Shown here: in pieces, positions 61,448 through 64,000 of the stretch
Layout: each line of letters starts with the position of its first letter
Numbering within the stretch: position 1 is the stretch's first letter
Source of the DNA: Acidobacteriota bacterium
GTDB lineage: Bacteria; Acidobacteriota; Blastocatellia; UBA7656
Direction: 5' to 3'
DNA: 64,000 bases
NCBI GenBank assembly: GCA_038040445.1
Contig: JBBPIG010000012.1
Span: 1-64,000 of the forward strand
Translations under genes and position numbers: made by a program
Notes under the pieces: generated by a model
Database searches by the model: none
What the model saw: only the letters and a program-made list of their open reading frames with translations
What the model was told of the DNA's origin: nothing

Positions 61448-63922
61448 CTATTCAAATCGCAGCGCGACCATTGGATCGACTTTCGTGGCCCGGCGCGCGG
61501 GCACGTAGCTCGCCAGCAGCGCCACCAGCGCGAGAAGCAGCGGGATCGTCACAAACGTCCCCGCGTCAGTCGCGCTTATGTCGTAGAGCATGCTCCCGAG
61601 CAACCGGCTGATCGCCGCCGCCGCGACCATCCCGATGCCGATGCCGGCACAAACCAGAATCAAGCCTTCCTTGAGCACAAGCCTCAAGACGGCGCCCCTT
61701 CCGGCTCCCAGGGCCATGCGAATACCCACTTCGCGGGTGCGTTGCGCGACCGAGTAACTCATAACGCCGTACAGCCCGACTGCCGCCATCAGCAGCGCGA
61801 TCAAACCAAAGATCGTCGCCAGAGCGGCGATGGACTTAGGCCCCGATAGAATCCGATCCAGAAACCTGGGCATGGTCTTGACGCCATAGACCGGCAGCTC
61901 ACTGTCGAGATTGGCGACTTCCTGGCGAAGCGCCCCGGCCAGGTTCTCCGGTTCCCCTGAGGTGCGAGCGATCAACGTCATTTTGCCGTCGTAGTTCTGC
62001 GAATGCGGAACGAACATGTATTCGGTCGGCGGCTCGCCGAGCAGAAAGTACTTGCCGTCCTTGGCTACTCCGACGACTTCGCGAAATGGGCTTAGCGCGT
62101 TGCCAAGCTGCAAGCGTTTGCCGATCGGGCTCTCGTTTGGCCAGAAGCGCCGCGCCATCGTCTCGTTGACAACTACCACGCCCGGCGCGTTTTGATCGTC
62201 GTGTTCAGTGAAGCCCCGGCCTTCGACGATCGCCGTGTCCATCGCCTGAAAGTAGTCGTGGCCAACGATGCTGTAGTTCACGCTGAGCCGTTCGTTCTCA
62301 TACGCGGGCATTGCGCCTTCGACGGTCAATCTCGCGCCGTTGCTGTAGGCGTCCAGCGGCAACGGCCCGGCGAGGCTGGCGGCTTGCACGCCAGGCAGCG
62401 ATTTAACGCGCTCGACTATCTGCTTGAAGAAATTCCGTCCCTTCGTCTCGTCGTAGCCGTGCAGGCCGACATCAACTGAAGCCAGCAGGATCTGCTTCGG
62501 CTCAAAGCCGGGATTCATCTCTTGCACATTGCGCGTGCTCCTGATGAACAGCCCCGCGCTTATCAAAAGCATCAGCGACAACGCCACCTGCGCGACGACC
62601 AGCAGGTTGCGCAGACTCAACCGCCGCGTGCCCGAAGTCACCGAGGGACCCTCGCCCTTCAACACGGTCACCAGATCGGTCCTCGAAGCTTGCAACGCCG
62701 GCAGCAAGCCGAAGATGACCCCGGTCAGCGCGGACACACACAACGTGAAACCCACTACGCGGTGATCGAGCGCGAGATCGTAACTGAAGTCGATTGTCGC
62801 AAAGTCGAGTTGAGGGTTCGCCAGCGGAACAACTGCGTTGAACCACTGAGCCAGCAACAATCCCAAACCGCCGCCGATCAACGAAAGCAATACGCTTTCA
62901 GTCAACAACTGACGCACGAGCCGCCGGCGGCCTGCGCCGAGCGCCAGGCGAATCGCGATCTCGCGCCGCCGCACCGAAGCCCGAGCCAACAGAAGATTTG
63001 CTACATTCGCGCAAGCGATCAACAGCACCAGACCCACTATCCCCATCATGAGTCCGGCAACTATCGGGATGTATCCGAGCAGAGTGAGCGCAGGCTGAGT
63101 CTTGCTGCCGCCCGGAACCATGCCAACGCTGATGTTGGCATTCGTCTTCGGATAGGCTTCGGCAAGTTGCTGCGCGTAGGTGTTCATCGCCGCGGTCGCT
63201 TGCTCGATGGTAACGCCCGGTTTGAGACGCCCGTTGACATTGAATGATTGGCGGCCGCGGTTTTCGAGCCAATCTTCGCTTCCGGCGACGACCTGGGTAT
63301 GCATTGCAATCGGGATCCACACATCAGGAATGAAGCCGACGAAGCGCGTTCCCGAAAAGCCTTGCCGCGCAACTCCGACAACCGTGAAGTCGTGGCCATT
63401 CAACCGTACGTCTTTGCCGACGATGTTCGGGTCGGCGCCAAATCGCTGCTTCCAGAACCCGTGACTCAGGACTGCGACCGGGTGCCCGCCCTCGGCGCGA
63501 TCGTCGTCCGGCGTGAGGACACGCCCGGCCGCCGGCGTAACGCCAAGCCCAGTGAAGTAGTTCCCTGAGACCAACTCACCCCAGATCAGCTCGGCCTTGT
63601 CGGCGCTGTTTTTCATGCTGACCGGCGTACCGTCGTGCAGGAACAGATCGCTGAAGACTTCGTTGTGGTCTCGATAGTCCCGGTAGTCGGGATAGGAGAA
63701 TGCGTCCGGATATCTCGAATTCGGTTCGATGGTGTAGAGCGCCACGAGTTGTTCGGGATGCGGCACCGGCATCGGCTTAAACAAAACCGCGTTGACGAGT
63801 GTGAAGATGGACGTATTTGCCGCAAGGCCCAACGCAATCGACAACACGGCGATGAGCGTAAAGCCCGGAGCTTTTATGAACGTACGGGCGGCATATCGGA
63901 GATCCTGCCACAATCTATTCAT
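61448..63922 (-). CDS. ADOP (MacB/FtsX-type) permease 11
   Basis: An 824-residue orphan permease, start ATG 63922 (MNRLWQDLRYAARTFIKAPGF) with SD AAGGTGA. Signatures are RRREIAIRLALGA and RTREVGIRMALGA; the tail is [12 protein letters not shown] (Phe for Tyr). The periplasmic part has a longer loop (AMHTQVVAGSEDWLENRGRQSF) and the SYPDYRDYRDHNEVF block reminiscent of the long subfamily (permeases 3 and 7). It stands alone, flanked on both sides by mosaic heptamer arrays. The last gene in the window; no ATPase nearby. Confidence 0.88.
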   Translation of the reverse strand: MNRLWQDLRYAARTFIKAPGFTLIAVLSIALGLAANTSIFTLVNAVLFKPMPVPHPEQLVALYTIEPNSRYPDAFSYPDYRDYRDHNEVFSDLFLHDGTPVSMKNSADKAELIWGELVSGNYFTGLGVTPAAGRVLTPDDDRAEGGHPVAVLSHGFWKQRFGADPNIVGKDVRLNGHDFTVVGVARQGFSGTRFVGFIPDVWIPIAMHTQVVAGSEDWLENRGRQSFNVNGRLKPGVTIEQATAAMNTYAQQLAEAYPKTNANISVGMVPGGSKTQPALTLLGYIPIVAGLMMGIVGLVLLIACANVANLLLARASVRRREIAIRLALGAGRRRLVRQLLTESVLLSLIGGGLGLLLAQWFNAVVPLANPQLDFATIDFSYDLALDHRVVGFTLCVSALTGVIFGLLPALQASRTDLVTVLKGEGPSVTSGTRRLSLRNLLVVAQVALSLMLLISAGLFIRSTRNVQEMNPGFEPKQILLASVDVGLHGYDETKGRNFFKQIVERVKSLPGVQAASLAGPLPLDAYSNGARLTVEGAMPAYENERLSVNYSIVGHDYFQAMDTAIVEGRGFTEHDDQNAPGVVVVNETMARRFWPNESPIGKRLQLGNALSPFREVVGVAKDGKYFLLGEPPTEYMFVPHSQNYDGKMTLIARTSGEPENLAGALRQEVANLDSELPVYGVKTMPRFLDRILSGPKSIAALATIFGLIALLMAAVGLYGVMSYSVAQRTREVGIRMALGAGRGAVLRLVLKEGLILVCAGIGIGMVAAAAISRLLGSMLYDISATDAGTFVTIPLLLALVALLASYVPARRATKVDPMVALRFE

Positions 63923-63935
63923 CAGGTCACCTTCC

Positions 63936-64000
63936 GTTTCTGGTTCCGGGTTCAGGGTTCAGGGTTCCGAGTTCAGGGTTCAGGGTTTGTAGTTTTTGGT
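63936..64000. repeat. Heptamer array, left arm at window edge
   Basis: GTTTCTG, GTTCCGG, GTTCAGG, GTTCAGG, GTTCCGA, GTTCAGG, GTTCAGG, GTTTGTA, GTTTTTG run to the edge in strict register. The right arm lies beyond the window. Confidence 0.8.

Noticed and set aside
2120-63922. MacB antibiotic or lipoprotein exporters
   Set aside because: No MacB ATPase domain or MacA partner; they fit the orphan ADOP family instead.

Overview
The window looks like chromosomal DNA of an Acidobacteriota member, most likely class Blastocatellia. This rests on eleven MacB/FtsX-type 'ADOP' (acidobacterial duplicated orphan permease) genes, a PadR-linked ADOP, a serine/threonine kinase with TPR repeats, a BlaI/BlaR1-like pair, GC-rich coding sequence, and intergenic spacers full of 7-bp repeats. 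The taxonomy is inferred; no rRNA or tRNA gene was seen.

Layout. 1-2.0 kb: a CaCA-type exchanger and a UspA protein. 2.1-10.1 kb: three tandem ADOP permeases plus a frameshifted four-helix-bundle gene. 10.4-13.3 kb: an NTF2-like secreted protein, a PEP mutase/isocitrate lyase-like enzyme, a Doc-type toxin-antitoxin pair and an enoyl-CoA hydratase-family enzyme. 13.5-18.5 kb: Ser/Thr kinase-TPR, a secreted thioredoxin-fold protein and a small DUF5678-like protein. 18.8-27.8 kb: a membrane protein, then a plus-strand cluster of c-type cytochrome, single-chain xanthine dehydrogenase-like molybdoenzyme and Tat-exported multicopper oxidase. 27.9-35.5 kb: three more ADOPs. 36-41.3 kb: secreted protein, lipocalin-like protein, serine hydrolase divergent from blaI and an M56 peptidase-HEAT fusion. 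41.4-46.3 kb: ADOP, DUF4097-like protein, small ORF plus HNH nuclease. 46.3-54.9 kb: PadR-linked ADOP, PadR, two more ADOPs and the 3' scrap of another. 55.2-58.2 kb: membrane-anchored NB-ARC/TPR (STAND) protein and a Uma2 protein. 58.4-61.2 kb: amidohydrolase and acetamidase/formamidase, translationally coupled. 61.4-63.9 kb: the eleventh ADOP.

All eleven ADOPs and the scrap lie on the minus strand, and no ABC ATPase is present. Most ADOP spacers hold an imperfect inverted repeat built of heptanucleotide units. Several heptamer sequences occur, but each array keeps an almost unbroken 7-bp register, the opposite arm carries the reverse-complement units in mirrored order, and the arms differ by whole units. 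Three such elements share a 16-bp loop core. This heptamer-hairpin class is the best candidate for an undescribed element here.

Regulation visible in sequence: a PadR promoter with two CCTAT-N9-(A/G)TAGG palindromes 33 bp apart, and a blaI promoter with a palindrome spanning the start site and Shine-Dalgarno (SD) sequence. Assignments come from reading motifs; no database search was run.
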